Below are positions 22,629 through 34,521 of a DNA stretch of 64,000 nucleotides, in pieces. The stretch is from positions 510,271-574,270 of the forward strand of contig VJWN01000021.1 of the NCBI GenBank assembly GCA_007644065.1, written 5' to 3'. The position numbers and the translations under genes are program-made. How positions within the stretch are numbered: the first letter of the stretch is position 1; each line of letters begins with the position of its first letter. The stretch is from Margaritispora aquatica (taxonomy: Eukaryota > Ascomycota > Leotiomycetes > Helotiales > Discinellaceae). Below the pieces are notes generated by a model. That model saw only the letters and a program-made list of their open reading frames with translations, was not told the origin of the DNA and searched no databases.

Positions 22629-24413
22629 ATGGCTTATCAACAAGGCGGTTATTATGGTGGTCCACCTCAAGGTCCACCACCTGGGCGTAAGCAAAGAGAA
22701 GAATAGGTGGAAAGAATAAAGAGCTGACACTTCAATAGATTCTCCTCAACCTCCATATGGACAACAGCAATATCCACCACCTAATCAGGGTTACGCACCA
22801 CCACCTGGACAATACCCTCCACCACAAGTAAGCACATGCAGAGTGTTGAGAATGGCCTTCAACCATCGGACCTCCTCACACCCAACTCGCTCCATATCAT
22901 GATCTTTAGAGGGGCACAAGCTGATTCTTTTCTCTGCCTCAGCAAGCACCTTATGGAGCTCCTCCGCCAAACCAATATAATCAATACCCACCACCTCAAG
23001 GCTACGGACAACAACCCCCACCACCTCAACAAGGCTATCAAGTAAGTGTTCCTTCTCTAGAAAAGACATCATCCTATATTATTCCTTAATCTCGTGGTGC
23101 AAACCAGACATTGTTTTATATAGAACTGCACCTACCTGAGCATATCGTGGAACCAACAGCTAATTCATAATCTGTAGCAACCACCCTATGGTCAACCACC
23201 ACCTCAGCAATACAATGGCGGATATAATGCCCCTCCACCCCAGCAATACGGTAGTGCGCCCCCAGTTCAAGCACCGTACGGCGCACCTCCAGTGCAAGCA
23301 CCATATGGCGCACCTCCGCAGCAATACCCACCTCAAAATTACAATCAGCCACAACAAGCCTATGTACAACCTACACCCCCATCTGTAGGCTACGGACCAG
23401 CTCAGAACATTGGTTGGGATGGATCAGCAGACGCGGATGCTCTGCGAAAGGCAATGAAAGGATTTGGCACGGACGAGAAGACCTTAATCCGAGTACTTGC
23501 GACCAAGGATCCTCTGCAAATCAACGTGATTCGCGAGACTTACAACCGAAGGCATCACAGACATTTGTTGAATGATGTGGAAAGCGAGACAAGTGGGCAC
23601 TTTGAAAAGGCTTTGTGCGCCATCATCCGTGGACCTCTGCTTCAAGACGTGATGCTTCTGCGCCAAGCGACAGATGGGCCAGGCACAAAAGAGAAGGTTC
23701 TGAACGATGTTCTCCTTGGTCGCTCCAATGCAGACATGCGTGCAATCAAAGAACTTTATCAAAAGACCTTCCGTCAAAGTCTTGAGTCAGCTATTAAGGC
23801 TGATCTAAGCATGAAGACAGAGAGGCATTTCTTGATGGTCCTCGCTGCGAACCGAAATGAGGAAGCAACACCAGTTGTGCCACAACAGATTGACCAGGAT
23901 GTGATGGAAATTTACAAGGCAACAGAGGGGAAAGTGGGTACAGATGAGCTGCTTGTCTGCAACATCTTGACGCAGCGCAGTGATGCACAAATTCGCGCTA
24001 TCGCGCACACGTACCAACAGAAGTTCACTCGCGACCTTGAAACGGTTATCAAGAAGGAATTTTCTGGCCATATGGAACTTGCACTTCTGCACCAACTCCG
24101 GACAGGAACAGACAAAGCAATGCGTGACGCTCTTCTCTTGGAAGATGCAATGGCTGGTATGGGTACGGCGGATAATTTGCTCATTAACAGAGTTATCCGA
24201 GTGCACTGGGACAAGAATCACATGCAGAACGTGAAGGGTGCTTATCAGCACAAGTTCCACAGAGGTTTGACGTAAGATCCCCTAATTTCATGAAGATGAC
24301 AGAGTGATGATGTGATAATTGCGTACATGTTGCTAATTATTTCTAGAAACAGAATCCGAGGTGAAACAAGCGGCGATTACGAGAGAGTGCTGTGTGCTTG
24401 TTTAGGCGAGTAA
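22629..24413 (+). CDS. Annexin with Pro/Gly/Gln/Tyr-rich N-terminal tail
   Basis: Exons 22629-22686, 22739-22827, 22943-23041, 23178-24271 and 24347-24413 give 468 aa; every junction keeps the frame. About 150 N-terminal residues are low-complexity YGAPP/QQYPPP repeats like those of annexin A7 and other fungal annexins. Four annexin repeats follow, with GxGT loops at KGFGTDEKT, DGPGTKEK, GKVGTDELL and AGMGTADNL. These proteins bind acidic phospholipid in a calcium-dependent way and act at membranes; fungal roles are less defined. In repeat 1 the segment is ETSGHFEKAL, where SGDxEK is usual, so that site may bind calcium weakly; repeat 4 keeps SGDYERVL. The last exon holds only 22 codons plus the stop and completes repeat 4. 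Confidence 0.94.
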
Positions 24414-25750
24414 GTCGGCTTAGGGTGCGAGGAAGTGGTGCAGCGTGTAGCGAGGTAATGCTTATCATACGTTTATGAGTTGGTGATGAATTTGGGATGA
24501 CCACAAGGTCGGATCAGGAAGGGGGTTTGATTTTGCGAAGGGTTTTCAATGCGATACCACATTTCTTTCTTTACTTTATCTGCATGTATGCACTGCTGAA
24601 ATAATCTACCTACATGCTTCTGCTTTGTACTCTTGCATGATCATATCTGTTGAAGATGGAAAGTCCAAACAATACCTTCAAATTTACTGTCTCACGTGTC
24701 TTGGGGGCAGGAGGATTAAATTCCAACCTTCGCACCAACGATTAAATCGGAAAAGTCGCCGTCATTTGCTTTAGCTATACATCGTCTTCTCCGTCTTTGT
24801 TTGAACTAGAGCATGCCTCGGGTTTGATGACCATTGGTGAATGCATGGTGCGTTATTATTTCTGCTGGTCTCTGTTCAAAATGTGTATGTTTGTATGTAA
24901 GCCCATCTGTGTGTGGCGTGATGTTGGTGAAGTTTCTCCCTTTCTGCTATTTTGAAAAGTGTGATTTTATTTTGGATTGTAAGAATCTCCTAGCATAGGA
25001 GATGAGTTAGTGAAGAGTTCCATCCATGGAATTTTCTTCAAAGAAGTCGTTGATGATGTGATGTACAATGGGGGGTAGGTATGAATGATTTGGCGTCGCT
25101 TCGGACGGGAATCAGGTATCATATCGTATAATATCGCGCGAGAGCCCGACCTCGCCTCGGAATGTGCATTAATCAGTAAGTAGCAAGGTTAATCTGGTGA
25201 GGTGCTGACCAACCTAATGAAAGTCGGGGGTGAGTGAGTGGAAATGGAAATGGAAGCTCTGATCTCACCTGTATGTACCTTAGGTAAGGTAAGATAACCT
25301 TGGCGCTCCTCGGCTATTCCTAGACCAGAGAGACTTCTCAACCTTCATATGGCGCCTTTTACATTCACTTCGATTCAATTTGAAAGATGTTGTTTTGTGG
25401 AGCAGCGGCTCTCGAGAATTTGCATCCTAAATCATGTACCGATGTATCTTGGGAAGGATGAAGTTGATACGAGCTCCTCGTATGAATGGTGGTTGTTCTT
25501 GAGATCTTGATTCCTCCAATTTTTGGTAAACGCTGTGCCGTAGCAACCACGAGTATTATAGTAATACACCTCAACAACGACAACAATCGAAACTACAACA
25601 TGAAATCCGCTCACAATACTATCCTCAGCCTCACTCGAACTCCCTTTCTCACCCACCACGGCAGCAACCCCATCCACGCGAACGAACACAGGAATGCTCG
25701 CATCTCATTATTATCCTCCTTATCACAACACAAATACAACCTCAAACCCC
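24414..25750. other. 1.3-kb convergent spacer
   Basis: Holds the annexin 3' flank. A frame at 25486-25806 has biased composition and overlaps the next gene's 3' end, and I do not accept it. A GGTAAGGTAAGATAA stretch lies at about 25283-25297. Confidence 0.45.
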
Positions 25751-26605
25751 TCAAACGACACCAAAGAATCCCAATCCAAGACCACCCAACAACCCCACAA
25801 CATTAACACCCCACTTGCCCTGTCCACCAGTAGCCCTCGTCGTTGTCGCCGCCGCAGCGCTCGACGACGTCCTCGTCGCACTTCCCAGTCCACTCACACT
25901 GTCAGCAGCCGACGTAGTCTCGAGGAACTCGTCGACGGAAACACTCGACTCGGCAACTGACACGGACGCGAAAGTACTCGTGCTAGTCGAGCTTGTGGCA
26001 GTGGTCGTGGTTCGCGCACTTGAGGTCGTGGATGAAGGTGTGGAGCGCACGCTGGTGCTGGTGCTGGCGCGGGGCGTGGTCGTCGTCGTTAAATAGACGC
26101 TGGTGGCGGTAGTAGGGGAGACACCGCCGACGGTGTTGGATTTGCAGAGCGTGGATTGGTAGTTACAGGTGTATCCTCTGTGTCTTGTCAGCATTCGTCT
26201 TCTAATCATCGAGCCCCAAAACCAGAGCCAAAATTCGAATTCAAGATTCCCGACACTCGCTTGCAGAAGCGAAGCGACACCAAACTCGTGTAGAAACTCA
26301 GGTGGACTTGTTTGTACTTACACTTTACAGCAAAGCCCACTCATGAAACTCGTGCAGATAGGACCAGCACCACAGTTTGCAGCGCAGATCGGCAGACCTC
26401 GCGTGCTCGTGCACGCTGCGCCGATATCACAGCATCCGCCGTCTGTGCATGCCGATTGGCCTGCCGCGCAGGTTGCGATGACTTGTCGGAAGAGGAGCGG
26501 TGCTGCGGTTGGGAGAGGAGCTTCCTCGCCGGCTCTGAGGAGCTGCTGAGCTTGGATGAGAGAGGGGAGCGCGAGGAGAAGGGTTGTGAGGACTTGGTGA
26601 TGCAT
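25751..26605 (-). CDS. Secreted, probably GPI-anchored Cys-rich surface protein
   Basis: Exons 26605-26322 and 26177-25751 give 236 aa. A signal peptide (MHHQVLTTLLLALPSLIQA) is followed by a domain with about 12 cysteines (TCAAGQSACTDGGCC, ANCGAGPIC, GLCCKVGYTC, LCK). Next comes a long Ser/Thr-rich stretch typical of O-glycosylated wall proteins, and then a small-residue/hydrophobic C-terminus (GVNVVGLLGGLGLGFFGVV) with Gly residues just upstream that fits a GPI signal. The product is likely held at the plasma membrane or cell wall. The Cys spacing is reminiscent of chitin-binding or other wall-associated fungal modules, but I cannot name the domain. Confidence 0.82.
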
Positions 26606-28183
26606 TTTGCTTGGAGTTGCTGACTGGACTGACTTTGAGACTACTTTTCTGGTATGCAAAAGTCTGTAGCCTGTACTTTGAAAGATTGACTTAGTGGATG
26701 CGGTCAAAACCTACAAGAGCTTCCAATGCGAGGAAACCAGCTCCTTTTATTCCCCATGGTCGCCTAGATGGGTGTGAAATGAAAGTGCAAGCCGAGTACC
26801 ACGATTAGCCAATTAAGGTTATTCCGATCCCACAGCTCCTCGCTATTTAGCCGGCCCTTGGACCTTGGTGGTGGTGTTATGTTCCTTTGACATTCGATTC
26901 CATGGGAGTCACTGGAGGCGTGGCTTGCACCGCAAACTTGGCGCAATTTCTTCATCCGGCGAAGCTTTCATCCTTCGCCCTCGCTAATGTTTTGACACTG
27001 ACCAAAAGTGGAGGCTCGAAATGAAAAATGTTTCTGTGAACAGTTGATGATTTTCTCTTCTGTAGTTTCTGACTTGTAAAATCTCTAAATACTAAGCATT
27101 TCCTCCAAGATTTTGTCTCTCTTCAAAGACAAACTTCTCCATCAGTTAGTCCTGGTAGTGGTGGTGGTGGTGGTGGTGGATATTCCAACTTTCATTCAGC
27201 CTTACCAAATTATACGAGGGGTGGCAGGAGGTGGCGTTTTTGCACGAATAAAGGGTCAAGCCACTGGATCCTTTCGATTTAAAGCCGTTGATGTGCAGCA
27301 ACAAGTCAGACATGCCGTAATTTAATTCTCCCCATAACTCTAATTCGAGGATCTTTTTCGAAAATCCTCCTGTTTGGAAAAGTTGCGAACCTTATCCCAT
27401 TTATATTTCGCGGTAGTGTTGAATTATCAAGTGGAGTGAAGAGAGAAGCTTCCGGCAAGCAACTAATAGCTGGGTGACACAACGTAGCGAAACTTATAAT
27501 CACATAGCCATTTTGATGTGAGCTTTCAATGTTTTCGCCATGCTTGTCTGCCTCCTTTAACACCTCAATATCGAGCAGGGAAAGAATTTTTGATCCCTGT
27601 CCGACGGATTATATGCCTGAAATCGTGGAAGCACGAGGTCGAGGAAGCTCCTGACAGCCTTGGACACTTCATTCGCCCAGTTTATATTGTATGCCAGCAC
27701 TCATCTCCACGTCATGCACATGCCCGGCTTTAGTTTCGTGCGCCTTCATCTGGACTTACCTACTCGAAACTTGAAATTTTTCCAACGATCAAGGTTGAGC
27801 TTCCACGTGGCGGCGTTGAAGCCTCACAGACACCTGGAATCTATTCTAGGGGAAGGGGTTAAGTAATGGTGCCTGATTGGGGAATGTTGTGCGAAGGGAA
27901 TGATATCCCGACGCCACACCAGCTACACCCTCAAGCGAGCTCCTCAAGAGCTTTTCAGAGATCTCTTGCCTTTCTCTCCAGATTCGCTAATAAAATGCAC
28001 AACTGCACTTCTTATACTAACAATGAATAAACTTTCATTAAAAACACAAAACCTGAACACCAAAACACTGGTGTATAAATAAAACCCAGCAGTCCTAAAG
28101 CTCATTTTACCGCTCATTAACTCCTCCGCGCATCGATACTCCTTGAACAAACAAAAAAACTACAACCTCCATTCCACCATCTA
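26606..28183. other. 1.6-kb spacer without a recognised gene
   Basis: Contains the promoter of the Cys-rich surface protein gene, a (GTG)n run and several short frames without motifs. The stretch near 28000-28180 is AT-rich and is the 3' flank of the next gene. Confidence 0.45.
27158..27179. repeat. (GTG)n microsatellite
   Basis: About seven GTG triplets in a row, in intergenic sequence. Confidence 0.9.
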
Positions 28184-29263
28184 CTAAGCAGCAGTCGCAG
28201 CACAAAAGCACGCACTCGAAATTCTTGATGGCAAGCCCTTGCATCCCTTGACGATATTCGTGGGTACAGCGACAGAAACTCCAGCTAGATACGACGAGCA
28301 GAACGGCACAGCAAAGTCGTGAAGCATAGCGCGGTGACAGTTGTTATGTGCCTAAAATTGTCAGATTCATTTAACCAATTGATAGAATGATGGGTGGGCA
28401 CTTACCTTCTTACAAACATATGACGGACGAGGAACAATAGGACCTTGCGTCGTTGTTGGAAACCATCGTGTTATGCTGAGGGAGCCACTTCCGAGGGATG
28501 GCAGAGCTGTTGAGGTTGATATAACGAGTGTGCGGGTTTGTGAATGTGATGATAGGGTTGGTGATATGATTGTGCTTAAAATCGTGGACAAGATTGGCGA
28601 TGCTGAGCTGGTGCGGTTTTGAAATGGTGGGCTCAATGAGACTGCGATGGGAGAAGTAGATGTTCGGATGGTTGCGCTGTTGAGAATGCTCGACTGTATC
28701 GCGAGGTCTGTGGTAGAAGATAGGAGCGAAACATGATTTGAAGTGGGTGTGGCTGTAATTGTCCTCCATGAAAAAGGTGGAAGTGATATTGACATATTGC
28801 TCGTGGGGTAGTGGCTACTTGTAGCTCCAGATAGTGATGTTGAATTCGGGTGGAAGCTAGAGATCGAGATGTTGATGAAAGAAGTTGGAGTGGTGGTGAT
28901 ATTCTGGGTTGTGAATGAGGCGAAAGGACTTTGATAGGTTTCGCTGGAAGACGATGGGTGGATAAAGATTGACGAAGTTGAGAGCGATGACATGTTGTTG
29001 CTCGTGCTGTATGAAGTTGTGGGAATAGAAATAGTGGATGATTGGTTGGTGTATGACGAGATTGAGGTTATAGGAAAGTGCGAGGCCGAAGATATCATGG
29101 TGGCTGAGGAGGATAATTCTATACTGCTGTAAAAGGTGACAGTAGATGTGACAGTCACCACGCTGACAGTAGGACAAACTACGAAAGAACCCCAAGACAT
29201 GTGAGCATCTGCTCCCAGTGTCAAGAGAGCGACCATTACAATAAGGGGAGCTGAAATCTGCAT
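28184..29263 (-). CDS. Secreted Ser/Thr-rich protein with short Cys-containing C-terminal module
   Basis: Exons 29263-28406 and 28351-28184 give 341 aa. ATG 29263 starts a signal peptide (MQISAPLIVMVALLTLGADA). About 240 residues of Ser/Thr/Pro-rich sequence with N-glycosylation sites (NIT, NSTS, NRTS) follow. The C-terminal part, mostly in exon 2, has the layout YVCKK - NNCHRAML - VPFCSSYL - GCKGLP - SACFCAATAA. This order, with CxRA(M/L), FCSSYL and a terminal SACxC, recurs at the ends of many secreted fungal Ser/Thr-rich proteins of unknown function. An in-frame TTG upstream was ignored. It is probably a wall-associated or secreted glycoprotein. Confidence 0.8.
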
Positions 29264-31128
29264 GATTTTGAAATTGAATGGCAAGGACTGTATTGTAAGA
29301 CTGGATTGTAGGACTGAATGGTAGGACTGAATGGTAGATTGGATGGTTTGCTTTGGATTGCGTTCCTGTAGGAAGATGGACTTGTATAAGTACCAGCAAT
29401 TGCAACGCCTAGGATTTCGATATATTCCAATATATCATGAATTGGATTCCATAAAGCATTCCGTGATCAGTGTTAAAGGTTTGACAGCCCTTCCTGTTTA
29501 GCGAGATTAGGCGAAGACTGAGGTTTCGAAGCCCTGAGACTGGAATATTGAAGGGAGTCTCTGATGTATTGTTTACTGCCCTTACATGAGATTGACAATT
29601 TACTTTATCGAGCAAATGTCTGCTAGGTGCCAGAAGTTTGGTAGAAAAAAGGGCATTCAGCCAAATTGTTTTCCTTCCTTACTTCAAACTCATGTATAGG
29701 GCAAGGGATCAGGGAATTGCGTGTAGACCAATCCTTGCTAACTATACAGAAGACAAGGTATTCTAGGAAAGGGTGTTTTTTTTGGCTTTAAAGGTTTATC
29801 TAGGGTTATAGAGCGGTGTTTGGTGCAGGTTCAACGAGCTCAAAGGGCTCCCAAATCCCAAAATCCTGCTGATTTCGTCACCTTGACATGTATTTCTACG
29901 GCCATCATCTTATCAATAAAGTAAGGAGATATCTAAAGCGAACGAGAATCGTGGACGATCAAAGTGAAGACCAAAGAGCAGCATCTATCAACTTTGCAAT
30001 GCATCAACGTATTGTGGAGCGCAGACCCTCTCCACGACGCAAGAAACGTATTCTGAGATACCTTTCCACGGGTAACCACTCAAAACTAAGCTACCAATCA
30101 ATTGAGCACCGGTACGATCTAGGAGCATTCGTCGCCTTGATTGCAGTATTCCAAGATCAATGATTGTGGATTTAAAATCCTAAAGTTTCGCTCAACAATC
30201 ATTGCACAAAAATACAGAGCAGAGACTTTGATTGGGCATCAATAAAACTCCATACTACGAAGCGTCTGCAAAGTGAACGTAGGAGATCATCCTCACAACC
30301 GATAACAAGCATTAAGTTCCATTGTCATTCATATCATACGCTGAGTTTTCCAGATAGAATGCTCACACAGCCATAGATTGCAGATATATAGATCTCAGAT
30401 ATCACTATGACAACGATCAGCATGAACAAAAGCCAAACAACGACCATCCATCAATAATAGCCTCGTTGAATCCGAAAATCTTCGTGGGAATGAGCTGATA
30501 TCGCATGTGGTGTTTTCCTACTTGCAAGAATGCTACATGAATAGAAGAAAAAAACCCAAGAAGCACTAGGGAAGGAAGTAAGAAGCACTCAACAAGAGGG
30601 GCACCGGCCTTCCTCCAACTTGAAGTTTGTGTTCGAGTAAAAATCACGGCCGCAATCCAGTTCTTGAACTAGTCGAGACATCCTTGGAGAAAATATGGCG
30701 TAGAACATAAGAGTTCTTGTTCCACTGATTTGCAGTTTTTCCCTGAGCTTGAATTTCTTGACTTCTGGTCATGATGCAATTCGACCATCATAGCAAGCCT
30801 TTGGACAGTTTTCCCATATGGTCTTGTTAAAGGAGAGGATGCACCTTCCTTGACCGTGTCTTGTGATTGACATTGTGAATCCTGAAACTGGACAGAACAC
30901 TTGTTCTGGTCTGTCAAGGCGAACATTCTCCAACAAATTTGCATGAGTACATCTCGCCGTATTCCCATAATCCGTGCCTTATGTACTCGATGTTGTCACC
31001 ATCAAATATGTGCAAGTTGACTTATTCGATCCACAGCTGTACAACGTCCCATTTTCTAGGTATACACACGGAATTTCTCAGAAGATTCTCCTCGTCGACT
31101 AATCCCATTCCCCTCGTCCAAAACGCGT
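29264..31128. other. 1.9-kb spacer without a recognised gene
   Basis: Short frames at 29888-30163 (+), 30417-30647 (-) and 30669-30968 (-) show no domain, signal peptide or splice partner. Near 29270-29340 there are imperfect repeats of a 'gactgaatggtag'-like unit in the leader of the Ser/Thr-rich gene. No RNA gene seen. Confidence 0.45.
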
Positions 31129-31674
31129 CTAGTGGTGAGCGGCCTCCTCCTCTGGCTCCTCCTCAAACCAGTGCTCCTGTGCCTCAGCAACTCCTCCCTC
31201 GGCCTGTCCCTCAATGTCAACAGTTGATGCCTCGTATTGCTTGAGCTCGTTCGCGATGTCCGTCTCCTCTGGGCTCTTTGGTGCAGATGGTGGTGAGAAC
31301 TTCTGGACGTGTCCGTCGGCGTCGTTGGCCTTGACGACAGGTGTCTTGTATGCCTTCAACTCCTTAATGTACAGCTCCTGGACGAAATCCGCTAAAATGT
31401 CCTCCGTTAGTACAGTCTTCCGATTATGTAGCATAGCTTTGGCAAAGCTGGCAGATGGATATCATAGATATGAATCTAAATGCTGCTCGGAGAGGTCGAA
31501 TGGGTTACGAACCTTGTCGGACAGCTGTAGGAGTGATGAAAGTGCGCTTGATCATCATGCTCGAGCCCTGCTGTCTTGCGACGCGGGCGATTGAGGAGCG
31601 CTACCAAGGTTAGCTTCTCAATCGCACAAGCTGTATATGTTACGTACCGAAGCGCGAAGAGTTTGAGTGAACAT
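31129..31674 (-). CDS. ATP14: Mitochondrial F1Fo ATP synthase subunit h
   Basis: Exons 31674-31648, 31600-31513 and 31391-31129 give 125 aa, near the length of yeast Atp14 (124). The N-terminus MFTQTLRASRSSIARVAR is an Arg/Ser-rich mitochondrial presequence. The mature part begins near ADFVQELYIKELKAYK and contains DADGHVQKFSPPSAPKSPEE, the most conserved part of the family. It ends in a very acidic tail (EEEPEEEAAHH). The subunit is part of the peripheral stalk/Fo sector at the inner membrane. All introns keep the frame, and the first coding exon is only nine codons. Confidence 0.93.
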
Positions 31675-32358
31675 GATGACGGATGTGGTGGTGTCAATTG
31701 AGGATGGCAGGTCGTTGAGGAAGATTCATCTCGTCCAGATTCCAGCTTCCTCCGAAATGACAGGGGTATGTAAATATCACATGACTTGTGCCTTGGTGCC
31801 TCGTCGGGATTTCTATCCATTGCCATTTACCGAGGATACATCTCACAATCCATCATCTTGACTATTCAAACTTTAAAATCAAAATGCATGAAATATGTCT
31901 TTACCATCTAATTTGAGGCTTCTGATACAATAAAACCTCATAGCTTCGGATCATTCCACCATTGACAGAGGTCCAAGTCTCCATCTTTGGCTCCAGACTC
32001 AACTCTTAGAATTTCATCAGTCCACTCTTGAGTCTTGAACTGCAACCTGATCAAGCGCCAATTGGACTTTAACCTTAGCGACCTGTCTCAATATCCTTAG
32101 AGATTTTTCCTTTTCCGGAGCCATTAAGGTGAGCCATGAATTTGTGCTCTACCTAAGTGGCGTTTTGATGACTCGTTGTTGCCTTCTCCAAAAGTGAAAC
32201 CAAGAGGCTATATATAGGCTACAAAACCTACAATTACTGTTTCCTTCTTCTCAAGTCAACTCTCACTTAATCTTTCCAGTTTAAAGCAGAGGCCGACTCA
32301 TTTTTTTCGAGTTCGAATTCAAAGTCGCCTCTATATAGTCACAACTTCATCTTTCAAG
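31675..32358. other. 684-bp divergent promoter
   Basis: Between ATP14 (minus) and the DUF protein (plus). No coding frame of note. Confidence 0.5.
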
Positions 32359-33090
32359 ATGGGATTCCTGCAGCTACCAGGGGAGCTTCGAAACAAGATT
32401 TACAAAGAGTGTATTATCAATGCTGGTCGTTGTCGATGCAGCGATTTTCACGAACCTATCCTTGATCTCACCAGAATTCCACAACTGGACTCCATCAGCC
32501 CGCTGCCTCTGATGTTCACCAACAAGCAGATTTCGTATGAAATCACCCAGATGTTGTATTCGAGCCTAAAACCTTTGGCTATCGAAGGATATTGCTTCAA
32601 TTATGAGGAGCCGCCATTTGTTAGGACACTGGCTTGTTGGAAACCGTTTCCTGGAGGTTTGCCACGGCATCCATATTTGCAAAATTTTATTCGCAAAGTT
32701 GATATTGTGATTGGCTTGGAAGGAGCACCTACAAGATACAAGGAAGGATCAACATATGATTTCCGTCTCCCTCAGCCAGCTAAGTCATATGTCCTTCCGG
32801 AGCCTCCATTCTTTGGAGCAGCTGCCACGGAACTGTTGGGATATGTTCGCGAGTTTGAATCGTTGTCAAAACTTCGGATAATCATCGAAGTCCCGAGAAA
32901 GTCTCGCGATAAGAGTCTACAGCCGGGTTTGCTGTCCGAACTGCTGCCATTCCATGCTTTATGTGATGTGCAGCTCATCATGCGCTTCGAATTGGGCAAC
33001 AGATTCAACGATGTCCCCTCCAAGAAGATGCTATCGGACTGGACGAACTTGTGGATTGGATGTTTAACACACTTGAGTGTGCCTGAGTGA
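32359..33090 (+). CDS. Fungal F-box-like/DUF protein, short single-exon form
   Basis: Single exon, 243 aa. It opens with MGFLQLPGELRNKIYKECI, the LPxELRNxIY signature of a large fungal protein group, and continues with DSISPLPLMFTNKQISYEI, the usual 'LLxTNKQIsxEa' second element. The rest is predicted mixed alpha/beta without a named domain. It shares only the opening signature with the three-exon gene at 10.9 kb, so the two are not recent duplicates. Function unknown; the F-box-like N-terminus suggests but does not show a role in protein-protein contacts. Confidence 0.8.
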   Translation: MGFLQLPGELRNKIYKECIINAGRCRCSDFHEPILDLTRIPQLDSISPLPLMFTNKQISYEITQMLYSSLKPLAIEGYCFNYEEPPFVRTLACWKPFPGGLPRHPYLQNFIRKVDIVIGLEGAPTRYKEGSTYDFRLPQPAKSYVLPEPPFFGAAATELLGYVREFESLSKLRIIIEVPRKSRDKSLQPGLLSELLPFHALCDVQLIMRFELGNRFNDVPSKKMLSDWTNLWIGCLTHLSVPE

Positions 33091-34203
33091 TTGGAGGTTT
33101 GGTGAGATGGATTGGCGAAACCGTCTTCTGTCACCGCCATCCGCTGATTTCGACCATGGCAAGATCTTTCATTGTCCGTAGCCTTAGCTATGGTTCATCT
33201 CTCCACCAGGGGGGGTGAAGTTAGAATTGAAAGCCGTGAATTTAGGCGAGACGGTCACCTGCCATCCTAACAACCCAAGGATGATTCCCATTAAGTCAAC
33301 GTAAGCATGTCCCAAATATCGACGACAAGATGAATCACTCCAACACAAGACAAATGAATAAACAGACCCTTGGTACTCTCAAACAACATTCTATGATTGT
33401 AGAAAATCCACAGCATCACAGACAATAATTGAAGAGCAGATAGCAAGATCCAGGACTTCGACCGACCAATGGCAGGAAAGCTTCTCTGACTAGAGATCAG
33501 CATTACGAGGGTTAAAAGGAAGACTGAGAGGAGACATCAAAGTCATGATATCAAATTTGTTATCTCTTTTGACTTCGTCTAGTTAGATAGATCTCGCTGA
33601 TGACAATTTGGGAAACGAGAACCTTGTTGATATGACTGTCCAGAGAGAAAGCTGAGTCCAGGATCTCTCAGCGGGCTGAAATGACGGAGAATTGCATGGG
33701 ACGTGTGCTTGAGAAGTACTGGTTTCAGTATCTCAGTGCACAATCCATACGCAAGCAGGTATATCTGGAGCATAGAGTGGGATCTTACAGTTCAAAGCTG
33801 TCGAGAGGAGATCTGATTATGAAGATAAACTGAATCTATTATAAGTGGGTTCATTTTACTCGCTATATGAAAATCGATTTCTTCAAACTGCGTGTCCTAG
33901 CTCTTTCGTATCGTTTTATGTGATATGCAAGATTAAAGTATTAGGGGTGTTAAAAGTCTAAGTTGAAAAATATAGCTGAATGGAATATAAGGCTATTACT
34001 TCAGAATGTGCTTGAATATCATACACACTAGAAAGATATACTTTTTAAAAAAGATTCAACGTAAGTATCCTTGGAATCATTGTGATACAAAAATACATTG
34101 TTTATTAGCTATATTTTGACTAAATTATAAGTGACCTTGATGAGTTGAATATTCTTTACAACTTGAGATGTTCAATGCCAGATTATAGGAGCTTCTAGAC
34201 ACA
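33091..34203. other. 1.1-kb AT-rich spacer
   Basis: The left half holds a hydrophobic open frame, listed separately. The right half (about 33790-34200) is markedly AT-rich and leads into the decayed RPT5-tail copy. Confidence 0.45.
33291..33503 (-). CDS. Possible membrane-protein remnant or exon
   Basis: An open frame of 70 codons, extendable upstream to about 33545, encodes three hydrophobic stretches (VFLLTLVMLIS before the Met, SWILLSALQLLSVMLWIFY, GLFIHLSCVGVIHLVVDIW). Two or three membrane helices in a row are unusual for a chance frame. I found no clean upstream exon, so it may be the 3' relic of a decayed membrane-protein gene. Confidence 0.25.
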   Translation of the reverse strand: MLISSQRSFPAIGRSKSWILLSALQLLSVMLWIFYNHRMLFESTKGLFIHLSCVGVIHLVVDIWDMLTLT

Positions 34204-34435
34204 GGAAAATAACAGAGACTGTCTTGTTAGTTGCCAACATCAATTTATAGGATGATTAAAACACATAAGGTACGAGAAATGGTTTATCTATATTTTAATA
34301 TCTATAATTATGAGGGCTTGGATACAGGTCTTCCTAGCTCCCATAACCCGTACATACTAGCCAAAGCATTGCTGTCATCGCCCGCTCCTCATAAGACGAT
34401 GCGTAAAATTTGACGATGTTCTTCTTCGCCCGGCT
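34204..34435. repeat. Diverged copy A of the RPT5 3' end
   Basis: Aligns, with small gaps, to 34522-34755 at an offset of about 315 bp. Short identical blocks survive, such as TACATAC/TACATACT followed by AGCCAAAGCAT. Most differences are C/T or G/A transitions. It covers the RPT5 3' UTR and part of its last codons and has no open frame, so it is a decayed partial duplicate. Confidence 0.75.
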
Positions 34436-34521
34436 AACACGAGGGTGAAGAAAAGGTAACCTTGATGAATTAGATCAGCGTACAAAGCTTGAAATAGTTA
34501 GATTTCAGAGTTTTTAGATTA

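Noticed and set aside
25815..26096. Plus-strand frame over the Cys-rich surface protein gene
   Set aside because: Antisense of a Ser/Thr-rich repeat region; Val/Leu/Asp-rich composition is the mirror of those codons.
29888..30163. Plus-strand 91-codon frame
   Set aside because: No motif, no splice partner, and basic composition as expected of chance frames.
30417..30968. Two minus-strand frames of 76 and 99 codons
   Set aside because: No domain or splice continuity and separated by stops; insufficient support.
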